A stretch of 64,000 nt of DNA from assembly GCF_900107685.1 (NCBI RefSeq), contig NZ_FNRQ01000004.1, positions 310,001 through 374,000 on the forward strand. The letters are read 5' to 3'. Below, in pieces: positions 7,698 through 16,696 of the stretch; the stretch's first letter is position 1, and the number at the start of each line of letters is the position of its first letter. The notes under the pieces are model-generated. The model was given only the letters and a program-made list of their open reading frames with translations, was not told the DNA's origin and ran no database searches. The position numbers and the translations under genes are program-made. The stretch is from Paraburkholderia sartisoli. GTDB taxonomy: Bacteria > Pseudomonadota > Gammaproteobacteria > Burkholderiales > Burkholderiaceae.

Positions 7698-9155
7698 ATG
7701 TTTCGTATGAACTCGCCCCACACCATTTTCACCCCCGCATTCGCGCGCATCGTCGCGACGGTCAGCGTGGGCTTCGTCGTCACACAGCTCGACGTGACCA
7801 TCGTCAACATCGCGCTCGCGAACCTGGGCGCCGACCTGCACACGAACGTATCGGGCCTGCAATGGATCGTCGATGCATACACGCTCGCCTTCGCGGTGAC
7901 GATGCTGTCGTTCGGCGTACACGGCGACCGCTTCGGCGCGCGTCGTCTGTACGCGTTCGGCATGGTGCTGTTCGCGCTCGCCTCGCTGGCCTGCGGACTG
8001 TCGGTGAACGGCGCGATGCTGGTCGCCGCGCGCACCGCACAGGGCATCGGCGCGGCGGCGATGCTGCCCAATTCGCTTGCGTTGCTCAACACGGCATGCG
8101 GACACGATCCCAAACTTCGGGCGCGTGCCATCGGATGGTGGACGGCTGCCGGTGCCATGTCGATCGCGGCCGGCCCGGTGGTCGGTGGCGCGCTGATCGC
8201 CGCGTTCGGCTGGCGCAGCATTTTCCTCGTGAACCTGCCGATCTGTGCGGGCGGGCTCCTTGCAACCTTCGCGTGGATTCCGCGCGGCAGCGCTGAATCG
8301 AAAACATCGAGCCAGGACGCGCAAAGGCCACGCAGTGTCGATCTGCCGGGGCAACTGCTCGCCATCGTCATGCTGACCGCGCTCACCGGCGCCGTGATCG
8401 AATGGCGACCACTAGGTCTCGCCCATCCGCTGGTAGCGGGTGGACTGGCGCTTGCGCTCGTCGCCGGGATTGCGTTCGTGGTGCTCGAAAGCCGTGTTCG
8501 CGAGCCGATGCTGCCGCTGTCGCTGTTTCGCAACCGCACGTTCAGCGCCGCCGTGCTGTTCGGCAGCTGCGTGAATCTGACGTACTACGGCATGGTGTTC
8601 GTGCTGAGCCTGTATCTGCAGCGCGTTCGCGGCGACACGCCGTTGCAGGCCGGCCTCGCGTTTCTGCCGCTGACAGCCGGCTTTCTCGTCTCGAACGTGG
8701 CGAGCGGCTGGGTGGTGAGTCACTGCGGCGTGCGCCTGCCGATGATCGCGGGCGCGTGTGTCGGCGCGGCAGGCTACGGCCTTTTGCATTTTGTCGGCGC
8801 GTCGACGCCGCTCATCGCGATACTCGTGCCGTTTCTGCTGATTCCTTCCGGCATGGGACTCGCGGTTCCTGCGATGACCACGGCCATTCTGGCTGCGGTC
8901 GAACCGCGGCGCGCGGCGACGGCATCCGCCGTGCTCAACACCGTGCGCCAGGCAAGCGGGGCGATCGGTGTGGCGGCGTTCGGCGCGCTTGCGAGCGGTG
9001 CCGGGACCGCGAACATCGTCGATGGATTGCAGACGTCGGCGGCCATCTGCACGGCGCTGCTGCTCGCGGGTGCCGCACTCGGGTGTCTCGTACATCCTGA
9101 ACCCCACGCGCGCGAACCAGACCGCCTGAATCTCGCGCCCAACGGCGAATCATGA
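7698..9155 (+). CDS. MFS drug:H+ antiporter, DHA2 (14-helix) family
   Basis: A 485-residue inner-membrane protein with about 14 hydrophobic segments. Family motifs seen are the motif A equivalent GVHGDRFGARRLYAFG, the helix-1 motif QLDVTIVNIALANLG (motif D1), and the motif C-like GPVVGGALIAAFGWRSIFLVNLP. DHA2 members expel cationic drugs, dyes or antibiotics by proton antiport. The start is ATG 7698, or ATG 7707 three codons later; neither has a clear Shine-Dalgarno. It is divergent from the response regulator gene, with 225 bp between them, so that regulator could control it. The substrate is unknown. Confidence 0.87.
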   Translation: MFRMNSPHTIFTPAFARIVATVSVGFVVTQLDVTIVNIALANLGADLHTNVSGLQWIVDAYTLAFAVTMLSFGVHGDRFGARRLYAFGMVLFALASLACGLSVNGAMLVAARTAQGIGAAAMLPNSLALLNTACGHDPKLRARAIGWWTAAGAMSIAAGPVVGGALIAAFGWRSIFLVNLPICAGGLLATFAWIPRGSAESKTSSQDAQRPRSVDLPGQLLAIVMLTALTGAVIEWRPLGLAHPLVAGGLALALVAGIAFVVLESRVREPMLPLSLFRNRTFSAAVLFGSCVNLTYYGMVFVLSLYLQRVRGDTPLQAGLAFLPLTAGFLVSNVASGWVVSHCGVRLPMIAGACVGAAGYGLLHFVGASTPLIAILVPFLLIPSGMGLAVPAMTTAILAAVEPRRAATASAVLNTVRQASGAIGVAAFGALASGAGTANIVDGLQTSAAICTALLLAGAALGCLVHPEPHAREPDRLNLAPNGES

Positions 9156-9176
9156 TTTCCATGAACCGCTAAAAAC

Positions 9177-9212
9177 ACAACACCCACGATGCCTGAGCAG
9201 CGTGGGTGTTGT
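9177..9212. terminator. Perfect 12-bp-stem hairpin after the MFS gene
   Basis: ACAACACCCACG and CGTGGGTGTTGT form a perfect stem around a 12-nt loop, between the convergent MFS gene and the small gene at 9267. An A run on the left gives T's on the minus strand, so it could end transcription of the 9267 gene as well. Confidence 0.7.
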
Positions 9213-9266
9213 CATCGCACGGGCCATCCGATGTGGCGCGTGACGAAACCTCTCGTCAATCAGGCG

Positions 9267-9539
9267 TCAAAGCGGGGCTTCCTGGATTTCGCCGGTATCG
9301 AGCGCGCGTTCGACAAGCCCTTCTTCCTGCACCTTGCGGATTGCGTTTTGAAGGAGTTCCGCCGGGTCCTCGATTTCCGCCTTGATGGTGCTGAGAAAAC
9401 CTGATGCGTCGAGTATGACCAGCGTCTTCGCCGAACCGGCGTCGCTGATGATCACGCGATGCGGCGTCGGTCCTTCACCGAGGCTCGCGCAAAGCTGAAA
9501 CACCTTGCCGCCCACGGTCTGGTTGAAACTTTGAATCAT
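9267..9539 (-). CDS. Small conserved-looking hypothetical protein
   Basis: A 90-residue soluble protein starting MIQSFNQTVGGKVFQL. Two ATG codons are adjacent (9542 and 9539). The second has better spacing from AGGGAG. The chain has a strand-rich first half (VFQLCASLGEGPTPHRVIISDAGSAKTLVILDASG) and a helical second half (EDPAELLQNAIRKVQEEGLVERAL). I do not recognise a family. It has no signal peptide or metal motif. It precedes no obvious operon partner; the DoxX gene is upstream on the same strand, with about 110 bp between. Confidence 0.6.
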   Translation of the reverse strand: MIQSFNQTVGGKVFQLCASLGEGPTPHRVIISDAGSAKTLVILDASGFLSTIKAEIEDPAELLQNAIRKVQEEGLVERALDTGEIQEAPL

Positions 9540-9650
9540 CATCTGCTCCCTGCATGGAGATGCCAGAAACCATCCTCGCACAGCCGGCGAATTCCCGCTG
9601 GCGCCCGCCCGCCGCATCCCTCAAAGGACCGGCACAACCGGACCGGCAAC

Positions 9651-10082
9651 TTACAGACCCAGCCCGCGACGCGGCGCACGCGCGCCGTCGATGCTGATAC
9701 GGCCGGCGCCCGTCACGAACAGCAGCAGGAAACCGCCGGCAATCCCGATGTTCTTCCAGAAATGAATGACCATGTCGTGCTGGAGCGCGGCATCGGTGAT
9801 GTTCCAGAAGTCGTGGCCCATGATCGCGGTGGCGACGGTATACAGCGCCATGACGATGCCAAGCGGACGGATCTTGAAACCGAGCACGAGAAAGAGGCCA
9901 CCGAGCGTTTCGACGGCAACCGCAATCGGCGCCGCGATCGGCACGAACGGCACGCCCTTCGACTGCAGGTATCCGACGAAGCCTGCGTAACCGGTCAGCT
10001 TCATGACGCCCGACCACAGAAACAGCACAGCGAGGGCGATGCGTGCGATGAGGATTACGCCGGAATCGACGGAACGCGTCAT
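9651..10082 (-). CDS. DoxX family membrane protein
   Basis: A 143-residue inner-membrane protein with four hydrophobic segments and the DoxX signatures: ARIALAVLFLWSGVMKLTG near the N-terminus, then PIAVAVETLGGLFLVLGFKIRPLGI, and the HFWKNIGIAGGFLLL segment. The ATG at 10082 follows GGAG and fits the family length of 130-160. DoxX/YqjF proteins associate with redox and thiol-stress processes in several bacteria, but their biochemical function is largely undefined. A longer open frame upstream has no membrane or family character and was trimmed. Confidence 0.85.
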   Translation of the reverse strand: MTRSVDSGVILIARIALAVLFLWSGVMKLTGYAGFVGYLQSKGVPFVPIAAPIAVAVETLGGLFLVLGFKIRPLGIVMALYTVATAIMGHDFWNITDAALQHDMVIHFWKNIGIAGGFLLLFVTGAGRISIDGARAPRRGLGL

Positions 10083-10236
10083 GAGAGGGCTCCTGTGGGA
10101 AATAGACAGAAGACCGGGCGAAAGTGCGACAGTTCCCGGACGTTGACCGTCAGAATATGTGTATTGGCGCGGTTTTCCAAGCGAAAAGACGTGCGCCGAC
10201 GCTGCGTCCCGGCCGCGAAGCCGTTCGCGGTGCATT

Positions 10237-10710
10237 TCACCTGGGGACTTCCTTCGGGGCGTCTGGTGCGAGGAGTACGCCCTTCTTGAAGACGAAGCAG
10301 CCATAGCCGCGCGCTTCGCCCGTCACGATCACGCAATACGCGTTGCGCGCGCGTTCGTAGAACGCAAACCGGTCGAGCGAGGCAAGCGGAACTTCGCGGC
10401 CTTCGGCGGCGTTGATTTCGGCCTGCACTTCGCGCTGCACGACAGGAATCGTGTCCGGTTCGCCGACCACTTCCATGCGCAGCGCGGGATCGTCGACGAA
10501 TGTATCGAGCGGCATCACGGAAAGCACCGCGCGAACCGCGCGCGCCGAGTCGACACCATCGAGACGCAGCAACGTGCCGCGCACCGTTGCGCGGGCAACC
10601 GAGTCGGACGGAAAATTCGCATCGCAGATGACCAACTCGTCGCCGTGCCCCATCGCGCGCAGCGCATGCAGAATGTCAGCGTTTAGCAGCGGGTCCAGAT
10701 TCTTCAGCAC
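10237..10710 (-). CDS. RbsD/FucU family sugar mutarotase (pyranase)
   Basis: A 157-residue protein starting at GTG 10710 with GGAG five bases upstream. MLKNLDPLLNADILHALRAMGHGDELVICDANFP is diagnostic of RbsD/FucU, including the MGHGDE segment and DANFP. These enzymes interconvert pyranose and furanose forms or anomers of ribose or fucose. The C-terminal part (RNAYCVIVTGEARGYGCFVFKKGV) also matches FucU-type proteins, where an Arg/Tyr/Cys segment closes the active site. No sugar transport or kinase genes are nearby, so the substrate is undecided; fucose-type is slightly favoured by sequence. Confidence 0.85.
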   Translation of the reverse strand: MLKNLDPLLNADILHALRAMGHGDELVICDANFPSDSVARATVRGTLLRLDGVDSARAVRAVLSVMPLDTFVDDPALRMEVVGEPDTIPVVQREVQAEINAAEGREVPLASLDRFAFYERARNAYCVIVTGEARGYGCFVFKKGVLLAPDAPKEVPR

Positions 10711-10984
10711 ATCGTCTCCTTCGGTTCGGTTAGCGCGACGGCCGCCTTCGCATGCGGCGCGGTCGGGAGCCGCATACGAAGGCGGCCCGTCCCGCATGGT
10801 AACGACACCCGGCGGATCGTGCTCGCGCGCACATACTGGACATGCGGCCGTCGCGCGTTCGTGCGGGTCCGGGTTTTGGGCCCGCACGAACGGCTGACAC
10901 AGGCACGTGCCGCGCACAGGAATCCGCGAATCAGACCGCAAGACCCGGAGTGTGCCGCGCGGTCCGGTTGCGTAAGCTGTCGCC

Positions 10985-11809
10985 ATGACATCGCTGAATG
11001 AAACCGGACCGGACATGGACCAGACAACACTCTTCGAACCAGAACGCGAACCGGCATCCCCCAACGCGGGATGTACACGACGTGACTCTCCGGAGCCGGC
11101 CGGCTCGATTGCACAGCGCGTCGCGGCCATCGACTGGCCGTGCATCGAAGACAACCTCGACCGGTACGGTTGCGCCACCGTGCCGCAACTGCTCACCGCC
11201 GCTGAATGCGAGGCGCTGACGGCCGGCTACACACGGGGCGACCTCTATCGCAGCCGCGTCGTGATGGCGCGCCACGGGTTTGGGCGTGGCGAGTATCAGT
11301 ACTTCACGTATCCGTTGCCGGATGTCATCGGCAGCTTGCGGGCCACGCTTTATCCGCATCTCGTGCCGGTCGCCAATCGCTGGAACGCGCTCATGCATCT
11401 CGATCCGCGCTATCCGGCTGCGCACGACGCATTCCTGCACCGCTGTCACGCGGCGGGCCAGGTGCGCCCCACGCCGCTGATCCTCCAGTACACCACCGGC
11501 GACTACAACTGCCTGCATCAGGATCTGTACGGCGAACACGTGTTTCCGATCCAGGTGGCGATCCTGCTGTCGGTGCCGGCGCGCGACTTCACCGGCGGTG
11601 AATTCGTGCTGACCGAGCAGCGGCCGCGCATGCAGTCGCGCGTCGAAGTCGTGCCGCTCTCGCAGGGTGACGCCGTGATCTTCGCGGTCAACGAGCGCCC
11701 AGTGCAGGGCACGCGCGGCGCGTATCGCGTGAAGCTGCGGCATGGCGTCAGCCGTCTGCGCTCAGGGCGTCGGCACACGCTGGGCGTGATCTTTCACGAC
11801 GCACAGTAA
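10985..11809 (+). CDS. 2-oxoglutarate-Fe(II) dioxygenase superfamily protein
   Basis: A 274-residue protein. The first 45 residues are Pro/Arg/Glu-rich and probably disordered. The jelly-roll core follows: LQYTTGDYNCLHQDLYGEHVFPIQVAILLS supplies the HxD iron ligands (His-Gln-Asp), FTGGEFVLTEQRPR is a typical strand pair, and the distal His followed by the 2-oxoglutarate-binding Arg lies in VKLRHGVSRLRSGRRHTLGVIFHD. This is the prolyl-4-hydroxylase-like class of small bacterial oxygenases. The substrate is unknown; DNA/RNA repair (AlkB-like), peptide or small-molecule hydroxylation are all possible. It stands alone. Confidence 0.8.
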   Translation: MTSLNETGPDMDQTTLFEPEREPASPNAGCTRRDSPEPAGSIAQRVAAIDWPCIEDNLDRYGCATVPQLLTAAECEALTAGYTRGDLYRSRVVMARHGFGRGEYQYFTYPLPDVIGSLRATLYPHLVPVANRWNALMHLDPRYPAAHDAFLHRCHAAGQVRPTPLILQYTTGDYNCLHQDLYGEHVFPIQVAILLSVPARDFTGGEFVLTEQRPRMQSRVEVVPLSQGDAVIFAVNERPVQGTRGAYRVKLRHGVSRLRSGRRHTLGVIFHDAQ

Positions 11810-12070
11810 GACGCGACGCCCGCGTCGCTTCGACATCGATCCAAAACCGCTCCCGCCAGCAACGGCGCGGGCTGACGGCCTGTTTCCCGGCTACGGGGCC
11901 CATCTGGCCTGAGGTTGTAATATTCGCGCCGATTTTAGTGGCATCGTGTCAGGCAGCCTGCATGGCTGGCTCGGACTGGTCGCTCTGCTCTCCAGTAACA
12001 TTTTCGGCACCTGGTTGCGCCCCTTTTTCGGGCTCGAAGGGGTTCGAATCCGCCAGATCGGCTGTCGACA

Positions 12071-12096
12071 GTTACAAACCTGGTGTGATTTGTAAC
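12071..12096. promoter_or_regulatory. Inverted repeat GTTACAAA-N10-TTTGTAAC
   Basis: Two perfect 8-bp arms lie about 480 bp upstream of flhD. The arms share GTTAC/GTAAC with the longer palindrome at 12433-12459, which suggests that one regulator may bind both. This is inference from symmetry only. Confidence 0.5.
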
Positions 12097-12432
12097 AGTA
12101 GATCGTGAGTTATGCGTTACAGATCATCACAAACGGGACCGCCAGATGGCACCGTATCTTTTACCGAATTGAAAGGTTTTTTTTACGGGCCTTTTTCAGT
12201 CGCGTTTTGACCCCGCCCTGCATCTCCCTCTCATCCGCTTTCCTCAGTACTTTCCCGAATGCCCATTTCATAAGGCTTTCCGGTGAATCAGACTTTTAAT
12301 CCGACGAATTAAACACGCTACAGAGTCTGTGTTTCAGGCAGATGAAAAAGTTACCGGAAATGCCGTCTGTTTTTTGAGATATTTTTTGAGAAAGGGATTG
12401 ATTTTCAGGAAATGTCTTCATACAATTCGCTG

Positions 12433-12459
12433 CAAGGTGTTACGAGATGTAACACCTTG
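12433..12459. promoter_or_regulatory. Perfect 11-bp inverted repeat upstream of flhD
   Basis: CAAGGTGTTAC and GTAACACCTTG flank GAGAT, about 110 bp before the flhD start. Perfect symmetry of 22 of 27 bases is unlikely by chance in this AT-richer tract. It may be an operator, or a hairpin in the flhD leader RNA (stem of 11 bp, loop of 5). No T run follows, so an intrinsic terminator is unlikely. Confidence 0.6.
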
Positions 12460-12566
12460 TATCAAAGTTTTGATGACGCCGGAAATCTTCAGTGTCCGGG
12501 GTGGGTACAAAACATAACGGCAAAAAATGCCGAAAAAATGTAATTCGGGGCTTCGGGAAACGCAAA

Positions 12567-12887
12567 ATGGACCGCAGCAGCGAGACGCTGGATTCAATCC
12601 GCGAGATTAACTTGTCTTACATCATGCTTGCGCAACGCATGCTGCGCGAGGACAAGCCCGTCGGCATGTTCCGGTTGGGACTGTCGTCGCAACTGGCTGA
12701 TTTGCTGTCGGGGCTGTCGCTCGCGCAGATCGTCAAGCTGGCCGCTTCCGACCAGCTTTTATGTTTTTTCCGCTTCAACGACCACGCCATGTTGTCGGCG
12801 TTGACGCAAACGACGAAGCATGCGGAAGTCGCGCCGACTCACGCGGCTATCCTGCTTGCGGGCCAACCCGCTGAGCAGTTCGCATAA
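12567..12887 (+). CDS. flhD: Flagellar master regulator subunit FlhD
   Basis: A 106-residue protein, MDRSSETLDSIREINLSYIMLAQRML, with the FlhD pattern through GMFRLGLSSQLADLLSGLSLAQIVKLAASDQLLCFFRF. The length fits the family (about 105-120). It pairs with FlhC as the FlhD4C2 activator of class II flagellar genes. ATG 12567 was chosen because homologues begin at this methionine; the frame stays open upstream, but without FlhD-like sequence. flhC follows 11 bp downstream. Confidence 0.95.
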   Translation: MDRSSETLDSIREINLSYIMLAQRMLREDKPVGMFRLGLSSQLADLLSGLSLAQIVKLAASDQLLCFFRFNDHAMLSALTQTTKHAEVAPTHAAILLAGQPAEQFA

Positions 12888-12898
12888 AGGTGACAGCG

Positions 12899-13462
12899 AT
12901 GTTGAAGCGAAGTCTGACGGAAGACGCGCAGGAAGTATTTCGCGCCATCGCGCTGATCGAACTCGGCGCACGCATGCAGGTGCTCGAAAGCGAACTGACG
13001 CTCTCGCGCGACCGCATGATCCGCCTGTATCGCGAGGTCAAGGGCGTGTCGCCGCCGAAGGGCATGCTGCCGTTCTCGGCCGACTGGTACATGACGTGGC
13101 TCGCCAATATTCATGCATCGCTCTTCTATAACACCTACCTGTTTCTGAAGAACGAAGCGCGCTGCTCGCATCTCGAAGCGCTCACCAAAGGTTATCGGCT
13201 GTATCTGGAACATTGCCGGCACAGCGATTCCGAACCGGTTCTGGATTTGACGCGCGCATGGACGCTCGTGCGTTTCTTCGACGCGGACATCCTGCAACTC
13301 ACGCCGTGCTGCCGTTGCACGGGCAAGTTCGTGGCGCATCGTCACGATCTGCAGCACAACGTGGTGTGTGGCGCATGCCAGCCGCCTTCGCGCGCGGGAA
13401 AGACAAAGAAAGCCGCCGCTGCGGCAAAGCTGGAAATGGCGCAGATCGCTGAAGCTGCCTGA
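12899..13462 (+). CDS. flhC: Flagellar master regulator subunit FlhC
   Basis: A 187-residue protein. The FlhC hallmark IELGARMQVLESELTLSRDRMIRLYREVKG is near the N-terminus. The C-terminal zinc site is present: Cys137 and Cys140 (CCRC) with Cys157 and Cys160 (CGAC). The ATG at 12899 has AAGG eight bases upstream; a GTG at 12890 is in frame but overlaps that site. With flhD it forms the flhDC operon, ended by the hairpin at 13490. A long Lys/Ala-rich C-terminal tail follows the zinc site. Confidence 0.95.
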   Translation: MLKRSLTEDAQEVFRAIALIELGARMQVLESELTLSRDRMIRLYREVKGVSPPKGMLPFSADWYMTWLANIHASLFYNTYLFLKNEARCSHLEALTKGYRLYLEHCRHSDSEPVLDLTRAWTLVRFFDADILQLTPCCRCTGKFVAHRHDLQHNVVCGACQPPSRAGKTKKAAAAAKLEMAQIAEAA

Positions 13463-13489
13463 GTTCAGCGTGTGAAGTGAAGTGCCTTT

Positions 13490-13525
13490 AAAAGCCGGTG
13501 CCCACGCGCCGGCTTTTGTTTTTGT
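13490..13525 (+). terminator. Rho-independent terminator after flhC
   Basis: AAAAGCCGG and CCGGCTTTT flank a 10-nt loop and are followed by GTTTTTG. It is also positioned to act on the convergent mntH transcript, because the left arm starts with an A run. Confidence 0.85.
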
Positions 13526-13586
13526 GCGCCATGTTTTCCATGCAAAGTTTGGCCGACCTCGGCGCCGCGTGATCTACGTTAGTTAG

Positions 13587-14915
13587 TCAGGCAATCCAGC
13601 CAACGGTCTGCACCACGAGCCAGAGGTTCGCCGCGCTGATCACGCCAAACAGCAGCCACGCCAGCAGACGCGTGGACAACCGGTTCGTGAAGTCGCCCAT
13701 CAACGCACGATCGTTCGTCATGCGGATCAGCGGCCAGAGCGCGAACGGCAATTGCAGGCTCAGCACCACCTGGCTCGCGACGAGCAGTTTGCCCACCGCG
13801 CCGCTCCCCATCATCTGCACGCCGATCAGGGCTGGAACCAGCGCCAGCACACGCGTGATGAAACGGCGCTGCCAGCACGGAATCTTCAGGTTCAGAAATC
13901 CTTCCATGATGACCTGCCCGGCCACGGTGCCGGTGAAGGTCGAGCTTTGCCCGGACGCGAGCAACGTCACCGCGAACAGCACCGCCGCGAGCCCGCTGCC
14001 GACCACCGGTGCGAGTAGCTTGTACGCATCCTCGATTTCGGTGACCTGGTTGTGACCGGTTGCATGGAACGCGGCTGCGGCGAGAATCAGGATCGCCGCG
14101 TTGATGAGGAGCGCGAGCACGAGCGACACGATCGTATCGAGGCGCGACAAACCGATCGCCGAAGCGATGCTGCGCCGGTCGCGCCTGACGACGCGCGTCT
14201 GCACGATCGACGAATGCAGATACAGGTTATGCGGCATCACGGTCGCGCCGAGAATGCCGATCGCGAGATACAGCGGTTCGCGCTCGCCGAGCGCGTGCCA
14301 CGACGGCACCAGCCCGCGCGCCACCGAAGGCCAGTGCGGCTGCACCAGCACGAGTTCGATGATGTAACCGACGCCGATGGTCGCGATCAGTCCGAGGATG
14401 ATCGCTTCGAGCGAACGGAAGTTCTTGCCCTGCAGGCCGAGCACGATCAGCGTATCGAACGCGGTAAGAATCACGCCGGTCGTCAGCGAACATCCGAGCA
14501 GCAGATGAAATGCGAGCGCACCGCCCAGCACTTCAGCCAGATCGCACGCGACAATCGACAGTTCCGCCAGCAGCCATTGCACGCGCGCGACGTTCGGCGA
14601 ATACCGCGCACGCGAAAGCCGCGCGAGGTCCTGCCCGGTCACGATGCCAAGACGCATGCTCAGACATTGCAACGCCATGGCCGCGAGACTCGACAGCATC
14701 ACGACAAACAGCAGGTTGTAGCCGTAGCGCGAGCCGGCTTCGATATCGGTCGCCCAGTTGCCCGGGTCCATGTAGCCGATCGAAATCAGCAGGCCCGGCC
14801 CCGCGAACTGCAGGATTTTTTTCCAGAACGGTGCGCCCTGCGGCACCTCGACCGATCCCTTGACCTCGGATGGACAGAACGGCGCGGTAGCGGTGGTGGG
14901 TAATCGGTATGACAA
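13587..14915 (-). CDS. mntH: Nramp-family Mn2+/H+ symporter
   Basis: A protein of about 442 residues with 11-12 hydrophobic segments. Nramp metal-site motifs are present: DPGNWATDIEAGS in TM1 (Asp, Asn) and MPHNLYLHSS in TM6 (Met-Pro-His). The usual consensus transport segment lies between TM8 and TM9 (GQSSTFTGTVAGQ). It imports Mn2+, and possibly Fe2+ or other divalent metals, by proton symport. No ATG lies at the expected position. A TTG at 14915 (LSYRLPTTATAPF) matches the likely N-terminus; the frame stays open up to 15059, so the start is uncertain by up to 48 codons. Confidence 0.88.
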   Translation of the reverse strand: MSYRLPTTATAPFCPSEVKGSVEVPQGAPFWKKILQFAGPGLLISIGYMDPGNWATDIEAGSRYGYNLLFVVMLSSLAAMALQCLSMRLGIVTGQDLARLSRARYSPNVARVQWLLAELSIVACDLAEVLGGALAFHLLLGCSLTTGVILTAFDTLIVLGLQGKNFRSLEAIILGLIATIGVGYIIELVLVQPHWPSVARGLVPSWHALGEREPLYLAIGILGATVMPHNLYLHSSIVQTRVVRRDRRSIASAIGLSRLDTIVSLVLALLINAAILILAAAAFHATGHNQVTEIEDAYKLLAPVVGSGLAAVLFAVTLLASGQSSTFTGTVAGQVIMEGFLNLKIPCWQRRFITRVLALVPALIGVQMMGSGAVGKLLVASQVVLSLQLPFALWPLIRMTNDRALMGDFTNRLSTRLLAWLLFGVISAANLWLVVQTVGWIA

Positions 14916-15056
14916 GCGGGTCGTCTCTCGAGGTGAATGAACGCCTGCCAGCAGGCGTTGCGGGGCGACCTCAAGTGTACAAAGAAACGTCCGGCAGTGT
15001 CCCGCCCGGTGCAAACGCGTACACGCCGAAGCGGCGAAGCCCAGGTCGAACGCATT

Positions 15057-15094
15057 CAAAAAAAACGGGCGAAAATCCGGAGGATTTCGCCCGT
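15057..15094 (-). terminator. Terminator of the llpE-bpeE-bpeF-oprC operon
   Basis: ACGGGCGAAA and TTTCGCCCGT form the stem, with an inner ATCC/GGAT pairing. The A run on its left gives a run of eight or so T's on the minus strand, directly downstream of the oprC stop. Confidence 0.85.
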
Positions 15095-15116
15095 TGCGCT
15101 GCTACACAATCAATTT

Positions 15117-16685
15117 TTACTGCGACGATGCCAGGCTGGAACCGCTTTGCGCCGGGTTCTTCGCAACCGGCTGCGGCGTGGCTTTGTTCGAGCCGACATC
15201 CGTTTTCGCGTCCGCCTTCACGTCACCCCAGCCGCCGCCCAGCGCGCGGATCAGGTTGACGGTCGAAACGGCCTGCGTGCCGGCCAGATGGCTCGACTGC
15301 AGTTGCGACTGCAACACCTGGCGCTCGCTGTCGATCACGTCGAGATAGCTGATCTGGCCTTCCTGATACTGCGTGTGCGACAGATGCGACGCGCGCTGCG
15401 ATGCGCTTACCGCATCGTTCTGTTCGCGCATCTGGTCGTCGAGCAGACGCAGGTCGGCCAGGTTGTCTTCCACTTCACGGAACGCGACCAGAACCTGCTG
15501 GCGATACTGCGCGACGTCCTCGTCGTACTTCGCACGCGCCTGGTCGAGCCCGGCCTGACGACGGCCGCCGTCGAAGAGCGGCAACGTCAGCGCCGTACCG
15601 GCGAACGGCCCGAGCAGGAACGCACGGCTCGACCACATGAACAGGTCGCCGAGCGTCGCCGATTCAAAGCCGAACGCCCCCGTGATGTCGAGCTTCGGGA
15701 AGAACGCCGACTTCGCGAGCCCCACCCGTGCGTTAGCCGCGGCCATCGCGCGTTCTGCCGCGGCAATGTCCGGCCTGCGTTCGAGCAACGCGGAAGGCAA
15801 TCCCGCCGGCACACGCGCGGTGACGAGCGCAAGCGGCGTTTCCGGGAACGAGAAATCGGCGGGCGGCTTGCCAAGCAGAATCGCGAGACTATGTTCAGAC
15901 GCCGCGCGTTGACGTGCGACCCCCACCGCATCGGCGCGTGCGCTCGACAACTCGTTCTTTGCCCGCGAAACGTCAAGCTCGCTGATATCGCCTTCCTTGA
16001 AGCGCTGCTGGACGAGTTTCAGCGTGTCTTCACGCAGCACGACCGTCTGGCGATACAGGTCCTGATCGGTGTCGAGTTCGCGCAGCTGGAAGTAGTTCTG
16101 CGCGACGTCAGCCTGTAACGCAAGCTGCACCGACAGGAACAGCGCTTCGCTTTGCTGTGCATCCGCACGCGCGGCGTTGACGTTCGAGCTGACCCGGCCG
16201 AACAGATCGGCCTCGTACGCGACCGTGCCCTGCGCACGCCACACCGTTTGCGTCGGCACGTTCGCGTTCTGCGGCAGGCCTTGCGACACCGGCGAAAGGC
16301 GTTCGCGCGTCGGGCTGAAACCTGCGTCGACCTGCGGGAACCACGCGGCACGCGCGGACTGCTGCAACGCACGCGATTGCTGCACGCGCGCCGCGGCCGC
16401 TTTCAGATCCTGATTCGCATCCGCGGCCTGCTTCTCCAGATCGTTGAGCGTCGCGTCGCCGAAAATCGTCCACCATTCGCCGCGATGCGCGTCGTCGGCC
16501 GGTTGCGCGGGCATCCACGTGCCCGCGTCCTTTGCGTCGATCACAGGTGCTTCCTTGAACGCAGCAGGCATCGGCACATCTGGACGCTTGTACGTCGGCT
16601 CGACCGAGCAGGCGACGAGCAGCATCATCAACAGGCTGCTCGCTGCCGCGCGGCCCCACCCGCGCATGGATTCAAACCGTTTCAT
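15117..16685 (-). CDS. oprC: RND efflux outer-membrane channel lipoprotein (OprC/OpcM, NodT family)
   Basis: A 522-residue protein. The signal sequence ends in a lipobox (LLMMLLVACS, Cys26), so the channel is predicted to be lipid-anchored in the outer membrane. Two related halves carry the TolC/NodT pattern (WWTIFGDATLNDLEKQAADANQDLKAAAARVQQSRA, and later GLPSALLERRPDIAAAERAMAAANARVG). It ends in an Ala/Ser/Lys-rich tail. It follows the RND pump gene by 11 bp. Gene order and content match bpeEF-oprC of Burkholderia pseudomallei and ceoAB-opcM of B. cenocepacia. Confidence 0.92.
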   Translation of the reverse strand: MKRFESMRGWGRAAASSLLMMLLVACSVEPTYKRPDVPMPAAFKEAPVIDAKDAGTWMPAQPADDAHRGEWWTIFGDATLNDLEKQAADANQDLKAAAARVQQSRALQQSARAAWFPQVDAGFSPTRERLSPVSQGLPQNANVPTQTVWRAQGTVAYEADLFGRVSSNVNAARADAQQSEALFLSVQLALQADVAQNYFQLRELDTDQDLYRQTVVLREDTLKLVQQRFKEGDISELDVSRAKNELSSARADAVGVARQRAASEHSLAILLGKPPADFSFPETPLALVTARVPAGLPSALLERRPDIAAAERAMAAANARVGLAKSAFFPKLDITGAFGFESATLGDLFMWSSRAFLLGPFAGTALTLPLFDGGRRQAGLDQARAKYDEDVAQYRQQVLVAFREVEDNLADLRLLDDQMREQNDAVSASQRASHLSHTQYQEGQISYLDVIDSERQVLQSQLQSSHLAGTQAVSTVNLIRALGGGWGDVKADAKTDVGSNKATPQPVAKNPAQSGSSLASSQ

Positions 16686-16696
16686 TGTTTTCTCCC

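Larger units (their letters stand above)
11810..12566 (+). promoter_or_regulatory. AT-richer 757-bp region upstream of flhDC
   Basis: No convincing gene was found here. The short open frames at 12105-12299 and 12329-12517 lack ribosome binding sites and coding character. The region is visibly richer in A/T than its surroundings and contains two inverted repeats, listed separately, plus runs such as GGTTTTTTTTACGGGCC. Such long AT-rich leaders are usual for flagellar master-operon promoters, where many regulators bind. The exact promoter was not identified. Confidence 0.6.

Noticed and set aside
12105..12517. Two short frames upstream of flhD
   Set aside because: They lack ribosome binding sites, and their Phe/Arg-rich translations reflect the AT-rich promoter region.
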